In this document: piece by piece, positions 8,031 to 15,239 of the stretch
Layout: each line of letters opens with the position of its first letter
Numbering within the stretch: the stretch's first letter is position 1
DNA from: an uncultured Treponema sp.
Lineage (GTDB): Bacteria; Spirochaetota; Spirochaetia; Treponematales; Treponemataceae
NCBI GenBank assembly: GCA_938039145.1
Contig: CALHVG010000034.1
Span: 1-36,826 of the forward strand
Direction: 5' to 3'
Length of the DNA: 36,826 bases
The notes under the pieces: model-generated
Database searches by the model: none
Told to the model about the DNA's origin: nothing
What the model saw: the letters and a program-made list of their open reading frames with translations, nothing else
Translations under genes and position numbers: made by a program

Positions 8031-8723
8031 ATGCTGAATATTTTTTTCGGAATCGCCGTATCGGTTTTCATTGCGGCGGTAACTCTGCATACTGTTGGAA
8101 CATTCAAGGACATCCGGATTTTAAAGAACATCTCAAAACCATTCCTTATATTTTCGATACTGATATCTCATGCGCTCATTATAGTTTCATACCTTCCGGA
8201 CTCCACCCTTCTTCTGATATATGGAAGTCTTGCGCTCCTTTTTGCCCTTGCAGGAAGCACGCTTTTCATGCTGAAAGATAAAACATTTAAAATAGTAGCC
8301 GTATCGTTTTTTATCCTGAGCATTATATCTAAACTGCTTGTAACTTTTCCTTCGTTCAGGCTGTACAGATTTCCGATTTTAGTTTCGATTCTGTTTGCCG
8401 TCCTGTATGCTACAGGAGCTGCGGTCCCATTTTTGGTCTTTATAAAAAAGAAAAGCACCATCATTTCCGCCGCCTATGCCGTAATGATTTTTTCCATCGG
8501 AACATACACATACTCGGCTGCCCTTTCGTTTTTCGGGGAGCTCAGGATATACACAATTTTTCTCTTCATGGACTCGCTTTCTATGGTTTTTGCCGCATTC
8601 GTAAAAGCAAAAAAAGAGACGGAAGAACTTTCATCGCCTCTTCTTGATTTTATCTCAATAATGGCATGCACCGCATCGCAGATTTTTTTTGCGGCAGGGT
8701 CCGTGATGATGCAGGCTTTGTAA
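8031..8723 (+). CDS. Polytopic membrane protein, possibly YhhN/TMEM86-like
   Basis: The ATG at 8031 gives a 230-residue protein with about eight predicted membrane helices, beginning directly with a hydrophobic segment. A longer frame back to 7914 would cross the promoter and is rejected. Size, helix count, an early ISKP motif and a late LFMDSLSMVFAAF segment recall the YhhN (lysoplasmalogenase-like) family, whose members have a similar Asp-Ser motif near the C-terminus. The match is weak by eye and could be coincidence. It is divergent from oadG and convergent with dapB, with only 20 bases between stops. Confidence 0.6.
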   Translation: MLNIFFGIAVSVFIAAVTLHTVGTFKDIRILKNISKPFLIFSILISHALIIVSYLPDSTLLLIYGSLALLFALAGSTLFMLKDKTFKIVAVSFFILSIISKLLVTFPSFRLYRFPILVSILFAVLYATGAAVPFLVFIKKKSTIISAAYAVMIFSIGTYTYSAALSFFGELRIYTIFLFMDSLSMVFAAFVKAKKETEELSSPLLDFISIMACTASQIFFAAGSVMMQAL

Positions 8724-8743
8724 CTCAAGGAAAAATCCGCAGA

Positions 8744-9523
8744 CTAGAACAAGTCCTCTATTCCATAGACAAAGCCGTTCTTGAACTTTCCGGTTTTCAG
8801 CCCATCTGAAAGACGCTCGAGAGCATGAACTGCGCCCATAGCAAAACCTTCTCGATTTCTTGCCCGATGGGTGATTTCTATTGTGTCCGACGGGCTGTCA
8901 AAAAAGACCGAATGGGTTCCGGGAACGGAGCCGAGTCTTGTTGAAGATACATGAAGTTGATTTTTCAGAGGTTTTTCATGGAACGCGTCGGTTACAATAC
9001 TGTCTTTTTTCTTCGTGTTTGAAAGAATCGCCTTTGCAATGGCAAGTGCCGTTCCGGAAGGGCTGTCCGCTTTTTGATTGTGGTGAACTTCCCAAGCGGC
9101 AACATCGTATTCGTCCCACGGCTCCATTATTTTTACAGCTTCCGAAACGATTCTGTAAAGCATATTCACGCCTATCGAAAAATTTGCCGATGCGACAAGC
9201 GTTCCGCCGCACTCAAGAGCAAGTTTTCTAACTTCATCTATCCGCTCGTTCCAGCCCGTAGTTCCCACCACAAGCGGAAGCCCCAGCGGAAGCAAAGCCT
9301 TTATGTTTTCCATCACGGACGACGGATGGCTGAACTCAATTACGCCTTCCGCACCGCAGGATTTTATCGCAGCGGCAAGAGCATTTGAATCTCCGGAAGG
9401 AATCCGAACCGAAGCATCCTCCGAAAAAACATCCACCGTAGTCACAATCTCATGCCCAAGCTTTTTTGCGCATGAGCCTACCATATGACCCATTTTTCCA
9501 TATCCGACCAAAGCAATTTTCAT
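8744..9523 (-). CDS. dapB: 4-hydroxy-tetrahydrodipicolinate reductase
   Basis: This enzyme reduces hydroxy-tetrahydrodipicolinate with NAD(P)H in the diaminopimelate/lysine pathway. The N-terminal nucleotide-binding motif VGYGKMGHMV (residues 6-15), GVIEFSHPSS, VVGTTGW and the catalytic block EVHHNQKADSPSGTA with its His-His and Lys are all present. The end GFAMGAVHALERL is typical. At 259 residues it is full length. The ATG at 9523 is chosen over a TTG two codons upstream because AAAAGGA sits 7 bases before it. It follows lysC by 17 bases, so the two genes form an operon for the start of DAP synthesis. Confidence 0.96.
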   Translation of the reverse strand: MKIALVGYGKMGHMVGSCAKKLGHEIVTTVDVFSEDASVRIPSGDSNALAAAIKSCGAEGVIEFSHPSSVMENIKALLPLGLPLVVGTTGWNERIDEVRKLALECGGTLVASANFSIGVNMLYRIVSEAVKIMEPWDEYDVAAWEVHHNQKADSPSGTALAIAKAILSNTKKKDSIVTDAFHEKPLKNQLHVSSTRLGSVPGTHSVFFDSPSDTIEITHRARNREGFAMGAVHALERLSDGLKTGKFKNGFVYGIEDLF

Positions 9524-9540
9524 GTGCAAATCCTTTTTTG

Positions 9541-10866
9541 TCAGCCGAAATACGCAGAATGCAGAACCTGAACTGTCCTGTCCGCCTCTTCGTCATCGAC
9601 GATAACACTTATGTTCACCTTGCTTGCGCCCTGGCTTATCATCTGAACATTTATCCCCTCGTCGCTAAGCGCATCGAAACCGCTTGCAAGAATGGCGGAA
9701 GAATGGGTTGCGTCGCATATTATGGTGACTATCGCTTTTCCCGTTCTTACGCTCACATCGGAAACCCGCCTCAAATCCTCGACAAGACCTGAAAAATCTC
9801 CATTGGCGTTGACGGTGCAGCTGAGCGAAACCTCGGAAGTGGAAATTACATCTATGCTTACGTTCCATTTGAGGAACTGGTTGAATATGTGCGCAAGAAA
9901 ACCTGCAGCACCAAGCATTCTGGTTGAAACGATGTCGAACACGGCGACGTGTTTCATGGAAGTAATCGCACAGACGGGCGGAACTTTTCCGGAATGTTTT
10001 TCCACAATCACAGAACCATGGCTTTCGATGTTGTATGAATTCTTTACCCTAACAGGAGTTCCGGTTTTCATCACCGGAACCATAGACCTAGGGTGCAGAA
10101 CCTGAGCTCCGAAAACGGCAAGTTCCTGCGCCTCTTCGTAGGTTACCTCCGGAACAAGTTTTGCTCCATGCACGATGCGCGGATCTGCGCTCATTATTCC
10201 GTCAACATCCTTCCATGTCTGTACCTCGACAGCCTTCATCGCAGCACCTATCATGGTCGCAGTCAGGTCAGAGCCGCCCCGCCCCAAAGTCGTTATGTTC
10301 CCGTTTGGATCTTTTGCGACAAATCCGGTAACTATCGGAATTTCCTTATCGATACCGTTTTTATAAGCGTTAAGTTTTTCAGGAATCCTGTCCCACACAG
10401 AATCGAGAAGTTCCGCCTCCATGTAATTGGAATCACTTTCAAAGCCTATATCCCAGGCATCAAAAAATTTAGCGCTTACGCCTTCCTTTGAAAGATAGGC
10501 TGCCATCATCCTGACGGACATCCGCTCGCCGAAAGAGACAAGATAGTCCCTGGACCTCTTGCTTATTTCCTTCAGCATGGAAATTCCGGTCAGAAGCTGC
10601 TTGAGTTCATCGAGCAACGCTTTTATGGTGTCAATATTCAAACCGAGCAAAGCAGCCGTCTCTTCATGGAGTTTTGCGACGCCTGCCACATCCACAATAC
10701 CTGTAACCGCAAGGTCAGCCGATGCCAAAAGGTGATCGGTGGTGTCTCCCATGGCGCTTAGAACGACAACAGGCTTCTTATCACTGTAAGCCTTTATTAT
10801 AGAAGCGACATGCCTTATTCTTTCAGCATTGGCAACACTTGAACCGCCGAATTTCATCACTATCAT
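9541..10866 (-). CDS. lysC: Aspartate kinase (monofunctional)
   Basis: This enzyme phosphorylates aspartate to aspartyl-phosphate, the first step towards DAP, lysine, methionine and threonine. MIVMKFGGSSVANAERI at the N-terminus and TTLGRGGSDLTATMIGAAM with WKDVDGIMSADPR are the kinase signatures. The last 150 residues form two ACT-type regulatory domains (VISTSEVSLSCTV and INVQMISQGASKVNISV), so feedback regulation is expected. The 441-residue length is normal, and no homoserine dehydrogenase domain is attached. The start at the first ATG is fixed by family alignment at MIV. The -10 box lies only 8 bases before it, leaving almost no leader, so there is no room for a lysine riboswitch. Confidence 0.96.
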   Translation of the reverse strand: MIVMKFGGSSVANAERIRHVASIIKAYSDKKPVVVLSAMGDTTDHLLASADLAVTGIVDVAGVAKLHEETAALLGLNIDTIKALLDELKQLLTGISMLKEISKRSRDYLVSFGERMSVRMMAAYLSKEGVSAKFFDAWDIGFESDSNYMEAELLDSVWDRIPEKLNAYKNGIDKEIPIVTGFVAKDPNGNITTLGRGGSDLTATMIGAAMKAVEVQTWKDVDGIMSADPRIVHGAKLVPEVTYEEAQELAVFGAQVLHPRSMVPVMKTGTPVRVKNSYNIESHGSVIVEKHSGKVPPVCAITSMKHVAVFDIVSTRMLGAAGFLAHIFNQFLKWNVSIDVISTSEVSLSCTVNANGDFSGLVEDLRRVSDVSVRTGKAIVTIICDATHSSAILASGFDALSDEGINVQMISQGASKVNISVIVDDEEADRTVQVLHSAYFG

Positions 10867-10874
10867 GGCTAAAG

Positions 10875-10903
10875 AATATAGCCGTTTTTGGCTTTTTTTT
10901 CAA
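10875..10903 (-). promoter_or_regulatory. Promoter of lysC-dapB, near-leaderless
   Basis: On the minus strand, TTGAAA (10898-10903) and TATATT (10875-10880) are separated by exactly 17 bp. The ATG begins 8 bases past the -10 box, so the transcript should start within about 2 bases of the start codon. No Shine-Dalgarno sequence is present. Confidence 0.7.
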
Positions 10904-11052
10904 TTAAACGACAAATCCCTGACGGCAAAAGCGATTCCGATTCGGAAACATTTTTCTACAAATCACATTTTTTTTAGATTGATAAAACGCGCCCAAAAAC
11001 ACCGAAATCCAAAAAGAAAATCTCCCATTCATCCATATTTTTTTTATAAATA

Positions 11053-11081
11053 TTGTAGATTCGTCTCGATTCATATATATT
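11053..11081 (+). promoter_or_regulatory. Promoter of the RNB-family gene, leaderless geometry
   Basis: TTGTAG (11053-11058) and TATATT (11076-11081) are separated by 17 bp. The ATG follows 6 bases after the -10 box, and no Shine-Dalgarno sequence is visible. Confidence 0.6.
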
Positions 11082-11087
11082 GGTTTC

Positions 11088-12986
11088 ATGTTCAAGAAAA
11101 ATTTTCCCGTCCTGTACAAAAAAAATCCTGCGACGATAACGGAACTTCAAGACGAAAAAATCACAATCACATTCCAGGCTCATCCTTCAAACCGCTCAAA
11201 AAAAGCGCAGCTTGAAAGCGTTAAGGTTCGGGAAAAAGACATTTTCCTTCTGTGCGAAAAAGAATGCTCGTCCATAGAAAATCTTTTGGCGTTCACGGAT
11301 GAAAAAATCGATGAACAGATAAAGGAAGCCTGGCTCTTACTTTCCGGAGATGCGGAAACGCTCGAAAACTCAATCGATTTTGAAGAACTCGCAGAAATTC
11401 TAAGGACAAAACTCGTTCCGGACGAATCGTGGTTCATCTATAGAAAACTAAGCGAATCCGTATATTTTTGCGCCGACGAAAAAGGTTTCAAAATCGGAAA
11501 ACTTTCGTTCATTCCAAGGACGCAAACCGAAATCGATGAAATAAACCGGAAGAATTACGAAAAAGAACATCAGGAAGAAATCAGAAGCGCATTCATCGCG
11601 CGGCTGAAAGAACGGAAACTACTTCCCGATGATTCAATGTTCATGACGGAAGTCGAGAATGTCGCCCTGTGCAAAACAGAAAAATCAGCGATAATGCGAG
11701 AGATTGGAATTCCGCAATCGCCCGAAAATGCCCACCAGCTTTTGCTTGACACGAGAATTTGGGACATCACAAAAAATCCATATCCCACACGGAATTCCCT
11801 TTCCATGAACAGCGCGACCGAGGGGCTGGGGCTTCCGCCTGACGAAGAGCGTCTTGAAGTCCCCGGAATTTCATATGCGATAGACAGTCCGTGGTCAAAC
11901 GATCCTGACGATGCGGTCGCCTTTGACGGAAAATACCTTTGGATTCACATAGCCGATCCGGCAAGTTCGGTCCTTCCCGAAAGTCCGATAGACATTGTGG
12001 CACGCAACAAGGGAACGACGCTTTACCTTCCGGAAGGCGCGGTAAGGATGCTTTCCGAGACATGCTTTTCCGACTATGCGCTTGGACTTAAAGAAAAATC
12101 CATGGCTCTCTCGTTCAGGATTGTCCTAGGAACGGACAACACGGTCGAAGAATGTAAGATTTTCAAGACATCCGTCAATGTGAAACGACTTACCTACGAA
12201 GAGACTACAAAGCAGAAAGAAAGCAGCGAATTAAAGCCGCTATTTGAAATCGCACGGAAAAATGAAGAGCGCCGGAAAAAGAACGGAGCTACAAACATAG
12301 ATATGCCGGAGATTCACATAACTGTAGATTCCGAAACAAAAAAAGTTTCCATCTCGCCGCTTGTAAGATACGAGGCAGACTCGATGGTCCGAGAAATGAT
12401 GCTCCTTGCAGGAGAAGGAGCGGCGCACTTTGCGATGAACAACAGAATCCCCTTCCCGTATATAAGTCAGGAAGCTCCCGAATTACCGAAAGAAATCCTT
12501 CCCGGACTTGCAGGACAATTCAGGCTCTTAAAATGTATGCACAAAAGAAGCGTCGGAATCACGCCTGCAATGCATTCCGGGCTTGGAATCGCGGTCTATT
12601 CGCAAGTCACAAGTCCGCTCAGAAGATACGGCGACCTTGTTGCCCATCAGCAGTTAAGAGCCTTCCTTGACGGACGGAAACTCATAGACAAGGACGACAT
12701 GCTCTTTCGCATAAGCCAAGGAGATGCTGCAAGCATCGCAAGCAGAAAAGCAAGCCGCCAAAGCGAAACACACTGGAAACTCATATATCTTCTTCAAAAT
12801 CCCGAATGGAGCGGAAAAGCCGTATGCCTTGACCACAAGGACGGAAACGCGATTCTTATGATTCCAAGCCTTGCCATGCAGACAAGCCTAAAAGGATTTG
12901 AAAACCTTGAGCCAAACGACGAAGTAACGCTAAAACCTGAAAAAATCGACATTCCGAATCAAACTTGCGTTTTCACTGTAATCTAA
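11088..12986 (+). CDS. RNase II/R-family 3'-5' exoribonuclease (RNB domain)
   Basis: The 632-residue protein has an RNB catalytic domain from about residue 255 to 560. AIDSPWSNDPDDAVAF contains the acidic metal-binding cluster of the family (usually DxxxxxDIDDA). QVTSPLRRYGDLVAHQQL is the second signature, with the Arg-Arg-Tyr-x-Asp core. Residues 1-250 are divergent and probably hold cold-shock-like or helical RNA-binding elements. A short beta-rich tail (residues 575-632) would match an S1-like domain in reduced form. It should degrade RNA processively from the 3' end in the cytoplasm. Whether it is equivalent to RNase II or RNase R cannot be decided by eye; the length favours RNase II. Confidence 0.88.
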   Translation: MFKKNFPVLYKKNPATITELQDEKITITFQAHPSNRSKKAQLESVKVREKDIFLLCEKECSSIENLLAFTDEKIDEQIKEAWLLLSGDAETLENSIDFEELAEILRTKLVPDESWFIYRKLSESVYFCADEKGFKIGKLSFIPRTQTEIDEINRKNYEKEHQEEIRSAFIARLKERKLLPDDSMFMTEVENVALCKTEKSAIMREIGIPQSPENAHQLLLDTRIWDITKNPYPTRNSLSMNSATEGLGLPPDEERLEVPGISYAIDSPWSNDPDDAVAFDGKYLWIHIADPASSVLPESPIDIVARNKGTTLYLPEGAVRMLSETCFSDYALGLKEKSMALSFRIVLGTDNTVEECKIFKTSVNVKRLTYEETTKQKESSELKPLFEIARKNEERRKKNGATNIDMPEIHITVDSETKKVSISPLVRYEADSMVREMMLLAGEGAAHFAMNNRIPFPYISQEAPELPKEILPGLAGQFRLLKCMHKRSVGITPAMHSGLGIAVYSQVTSPLRRYGDLVAHQQLRAFLDGRKLIDKDDMLFRISQGDAASIASRKASRQSETHWKLIYLLQNPEWSGKAVCLDHKDGNAILMIPSLAMQTSLKGFENLEPNDEVTLKPEKIDIPNQTCVFTVI

Positions 12987-13155
12987 AAATCTTTCAGTTC
13001 AGAATTAAAACTCAAAACCGACATACCAAAGAAGGAACAAACCGGGCATATCGGCTAAATTTCGCGCCTTTCCGAAAAACCAGAATAAAATCAGAGAAAA
13101 ACTCTGAAAATCCGCCTTAAAACAGCCTGCATTTTCATCATTTTTAAGATTTTTA
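12987..13155. other. Noncoding DNA downstream of the RNB gene
   Basis: The 506 bp between the RNB gene and the ugpC-type gene hold no credible gene. In this first part I see only a small hairpin without a T-run (TCAGAG-AAAAA-CTCTGA, 13091-13107). No intrinsic terminator for the RNB gene is visible. The rest holds the dispersed repeat (13156-13272), AT-rich DNA (13273-13437) and the ugpC terminator. Confidence 0.6.
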
Positions 13156-13272
13156 TTTTTGCCTGATTTTCTTCCCACGGGCTTGCTCCGGGGTTCGCGG
13201 ACTTACAGCCGCTTCCGTTTTCGCTTGCGCTCAAACCGCTTACGCGCCCTCCGCATCCCGGGCATGGCGCAT
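13156..13272 (+). repeat. 117-bp dispersed repeat, copy 1
   Basis: This GC-richer block is almost identical to 14707-14822, in the same orientation. I count three substitutions and one 1-base indel over 117 positions. Shared landmarks are GGGCTTGCTCCGGGGTTCG, CCGCTTCCGTTTTCGCTTG and GCATCCCG-GCATGGCGCAT. GCGCC and GGCGC near the right end can pair. It encodes nothing and stands out by composition from the AT-rich flanks. The two copies bracket the whole ugpC transcription unit. Confidence 0.92.
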
Positions 13273-13437
13273 CGCAATAAAAAAAACTTCCTTCCGATTT
13301 TTTAAGCGCAAAAAAATTCCAAAGAAAATAAACAACTTTTTTTCAATCCATGCAGCAATTGCAATCGATATTTAAAATACTCACGGACAAATGCCGCATA
13401 CATTTTTACTTAAATCCCGATTTTCAAAAATCCCCGC

Positions 13438-13470
13438 AAAAAAAACGCCGACCCCAAAAGGAATCGGCGC
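13438..13470 (-). terminator. Intrinsic terminator of the ugpC-type gene
   Basis: On the minus strand, CGCCGA (13464-13469) pairs with TCGGCG (13446-13451) and is followed by eight T. It lies 23 bases after the stop codon. Confidence 0.93.
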
Positions 13471-13492
13471 TCTTTTTTACGCTATGCAAAAA

Positions 13493-14620
13493 TTACCATT
13501 TTTTCTCGATAACGTCGCAAATGTTTCTTTCGCCTTCGTCCATTGCAAAGAATTTCGCTTTTTCCATGTTCGGAACGATTGTGATTGTGTCCCCAAGACG
13601 GAAGTCGGCGGCAGCAGTCGTCTTTGCGATAACGGACTGATTCTTGTTTGAAACAAGATAAAGATGTGTCTCAGCACCAAGGGGTTCCTTGTTGATGATT
13701 TTCATCTGCATATTGTCTTTGCCCTGCGGCTTGTCAAGATACTGAAGATCTTCCGGTCTGATACCGAACGAAACTTCCTTACCGACAAATTCCTGTTCTT
13801 TGAGGCACTTTGCCTGCTCATCTGTAGGCTGAATCTCAAAAGAGCCTTCATCACACACGATTTTTCCGCCGCGCTCAAGAACTTTTACCGTAAGGAAATT
13901 CATCGGAGGAGTTCCGATAAAGCCAGCGACGAATTTGTTGATAGGATTATTGTAAAGATAAAGAGGAGCTCCAATCTGCTGAACGAATCCGTCCTTCATA
14001 ACTACAATTTTTGTTCCCAATGTCATAGCTTCCGTCTGGTCATGGGTTACATAAATCATAGTCTTCTGCTGAGTGTTGTGCAGGTTGGCGATTTCCGAAC
14101 GCATAGTTACACGAAGTTTTGCGTCAAGGTTTGAAAGAGGTTCGTCGAACAAGAATACTTTAGGATCACGAACAATCGCACGTCCTACAGCAACTCGCTG
14201 CCTCTGTCCGCCCGAAAGAGCCTTAGGCTTTCTTTCAAGATACGGAGTAAGACCGAGCTGTTCAGCCGCGGCTCTAACCTTGTGGTCAATTTCAGCCTTG
14301 TCAACTTTGCGGAGCTTAAGACCGAACGCCATGTTATCATATACGGTCATGTGCGGATAAAGCGCATAGTTCTGGAAAACCATAGCGATGTCTCTGTCCT
14401 TCGGCGGAACATCGTTCATTTCCTTTCCGTCGATGAAAAGCTTTCCTTCGGAAATATCCTCAAGACCTGCTACCATACGAAGAGTCGTTGACTTTCCGCA
14501 TCCTGAAGGACCTACGAATACGCAGAATTCCTTGTCTTCAATAGTGATATTGACATTCGTAACAGCCTGAACACCGCCGTCATAAATTTTGCCAATACCT
14601 TTAAGTTCTACCTTTGCCAT
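13493..14620 (-). CDS. ugpC: Sugar ABC transporter ATP-binding protein (UgpC/MsmK/MalK family)
   Basis: This 375-residue cytoplasmic ATPase energises sugar or glycerol-phosphate import. Visible motifs are Walker A GPSGCGKST (about residues 37-45), Q-loop FQNYALYPHMT, signature LSGGQRQRVAVGRA, Walker B VFLFDEPLSNLDA and the switch histidine in VTHDQTEAMTL. Residues 235-375 form a TOBE/MOI-type regulatory domain with FGIRPEDL. It stands alone: no permease or binding-protein gene is adjacent, so it probably serves several transporters, as shared ATPases of this family do. The start is supported by GGGAGG six bases upstream. It has its own promoter and terminator and is enclosed by direct repeats. 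Confidence 0.94.
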   Translation of the reverse strand: MAKVELKGIGKIYDGGVQAVTNVNITIEDKEFCVFVGPSGCGKSTTLRMVAGLEDISEGKLFIDGKEMNDVPPKDRDIAMVFQNYALYPHMTVYDNMAFGLKLRKVDKAEIDHKVRAAAEQLGLTPYLERKPKALSGGQRQRVAVGRAIVRDPKVFLFDEPLSNLDAKLRVTMRSEIANLHNTQQKTMIYVTHDQTEAMTLGTKIVVMKDGFVQQIGAPLYLYNNPINKFVAGFIGTPPMNFLTVKVLERGGKIVCDEGSFEIQPTDEQAKCLKEQEFVGKEVSFGIRPEDLQYLDKPQGKDNMQMKIINKEPLGAETHLYLVSNKNQSVIAKTTAAADFRLGDTITIVPNMEKAKFFAMDEGERNICDVIEKKW

Positions 14621-14653
14621 TTTCGGCCTCCCTAAGGGTTATATTATTCTCTA

Positions 14654-14682
14654 ATTTTAGGACGGATTTTCAAACAAGTCAA
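14654..14682 (-). promoter_or_regulatory. Sigma70 promoter of the ugpC-type gene
   Basis: On the minus strand, TTGACT (14677-14682) and TAAAAT (14654-14659) are separated by 17 bp. The leader is about 27 bases and contains the strong GGGAGG site, in contrast to the leaderless promoters in the window. Confidence 0.85.
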
Positions 14683-14706
14683 ATCGATTTTTCAATTTTT
14701 TTTATA

Positions 14707-14822
14707 TTTTTGCCCGATTTTCTTCCTACGGGCTTGCTCCGGGGTTCGCGGACTTACCGCCGCTTCCGTTTTCGCTTGCGCTCAAACCGCTTACGCGCCC
14801 TCCGCATCCCGGCATGGCGCAT
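14707..14822 (+). repeat. 116-bp dispersed repeat, copy 2
   Basis: This is the second copy of the block at 13156-13272, in direct orientation, about 1.55 kb away. It lies between the ugpC promoter and the terminator of the tRNA-Leu gene. Differences from copy 1 are T/C, C/T and A/C substitutions in the left half and a missing G in the CCCGGGCATGG segment. Confidence 0.92.
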
Positions 14823-14850
14823 AGAAAGCGCACAAACGGGTTCTCCCTAT

Positions 14851-14884
14851 AAAAAAAAGAGACCGCATAAAGCAAGTCTCTTTT
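14851..14884 (-). terminator. Intrinsic terminator of tRNA-Leu
   Basis: On the minus strand, AAGAGAC (14876-14882) and GTCTCTT (14857-14863) pair across a 12-nt loop and are followed by a run of T. It starts within 10 bases of the tRNA 3' end. Confidence 0.93.
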
Positions 14885-14888
14885 ACAG

Positions 14889-14970
14889 TGCGGCGAACAG
14901 GACTTGAACCTGCACGTCTCTCAACACATGGACCTCAACCATGCTTGTCTACCAGTTCCAACATCGCCGC
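14889..14970 (-). tRNA. tRNA-Leu (anticodon GAG)
   Basis: Read on the minus strand, the 7-bp acceptor stem GCGGCGA/TCGCCGC, a D-arm with CTGGTAGACA, and an anticodon stem CATGG/CCATG enclosing TTGAGGT put GAG at positions 34-36. A long class II variable arm and a T-arm with GGTTCAAGTCC complete the cloverleaf. The discriminator base is A. The next three bases are CTG, so the CCA end is not encoded and must be added by tRNA nucleotidyltransferase. Confidence 0.97.
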
Positions 14971-14981
14971 AGGTGGGTAAC

Positions 14982-15010
14982 AATATATCAATTTCCTACA
15001 AGTTCGTCAA
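14982..15010 (-). promoter_or_regulatory. Promoter of tRNA-Leu
   Basis: On the minus strand, TTGACG (15005-15010) and TATATT (14982-14987) are separated by 17 bp, with the tRNA 5' end 11 bases further on. This is one of the best consensus promoters in the window. Confidence 0.88.
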
Positions 15011-15018
15011 TAGGAATC

Positions 15019-15068
15019 GGCGGACATTATTAGGCATCTTTCATCATGTAATTCTCCGAATGTCCGCC
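15019..15068 (-). repeat. Hairpin element related to the modules at 24348-25156
   Basis: GGCGGACATT (15019-15028) and AATGTCCGCC (15059-15068) form a perfect 10-bp stem with a 30-nt loop. On the minus strand the loop contains GAATTACATGATGAAAGATG followed by CCTAAT, which lines up with the second hairpin of module 4 of the island (GTAATTACACGATGAAGTAC). The minus strand also has TTTGTGAG just before the stem, as module 4 does. It is therefore likely the same element family, here single and on the opposite strand. Confidence 0.7.
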
Positions 15069-15093
15069 TCACAAATGAATGTTTTTTTTAATC

Positions 15094-15167
15094 CGGCGGA
15101 GACATTATTAGAAATTTGTCGTACGGCTTCCGCAGACGCGATTAACAGTTTGTTCCTTCACGTCTGC
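15094..15167. repeat. Partial direct repeat and second inverted repeat beside the element
   Basis: CGGCGGAGACATTATTAG (15094-15111) repeats CGGCGGACATTATTAG at 15018-15033, with two extra bases. GCAGACG (15132-15138) and CGTCTGC (15161-15167) form a 7-bp inverted repeat. Together they suggest a partial or decayed second copy of the hairpin element. No gene is present here on either strand. Confidence 0.55.
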
Positions 15168-15183
15168 AAAAGTTTTCCATACG

Positions 15184-15218
15184 AAAAGCTGAAAATCAAT
15201 AAAGGCTTGCTTTTCAGC
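15184..15218 (-). terminator. Likely terminator of the chemotaxis receptor gene
   Basis: On the minus strand, GCTGAAAA (15211-15218) pairs with TTTTCAGC (15188-15195) and is followed by TTTT. The loop of 15 nt is large and the T-run short, so termination may be moderate. Confidence 0.6.
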
Positions 15219-15239
15219 CGGGAGCATTTCCTTATAAAA

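Noticed and set aside
10867..11087. Lysine riboswitch upstream of lysC
   Set aside because: The consensus promoter sits 8 bases before the start codon, so there is no leader RNA in which a riboswitch could lie.
13350..13640. Plus-strand frame of 96 codons over the ugpC terminator
   Set aside because: It overlaps the terminator and the antisense of the ugpC C-terminus; composition is that of shadow coding.
13156..14822. Composite transposon around ugpC
   Set aside because: The flanking repeats encode no transposase, have no terminal inverted repeats, and I see no target-site duplication.
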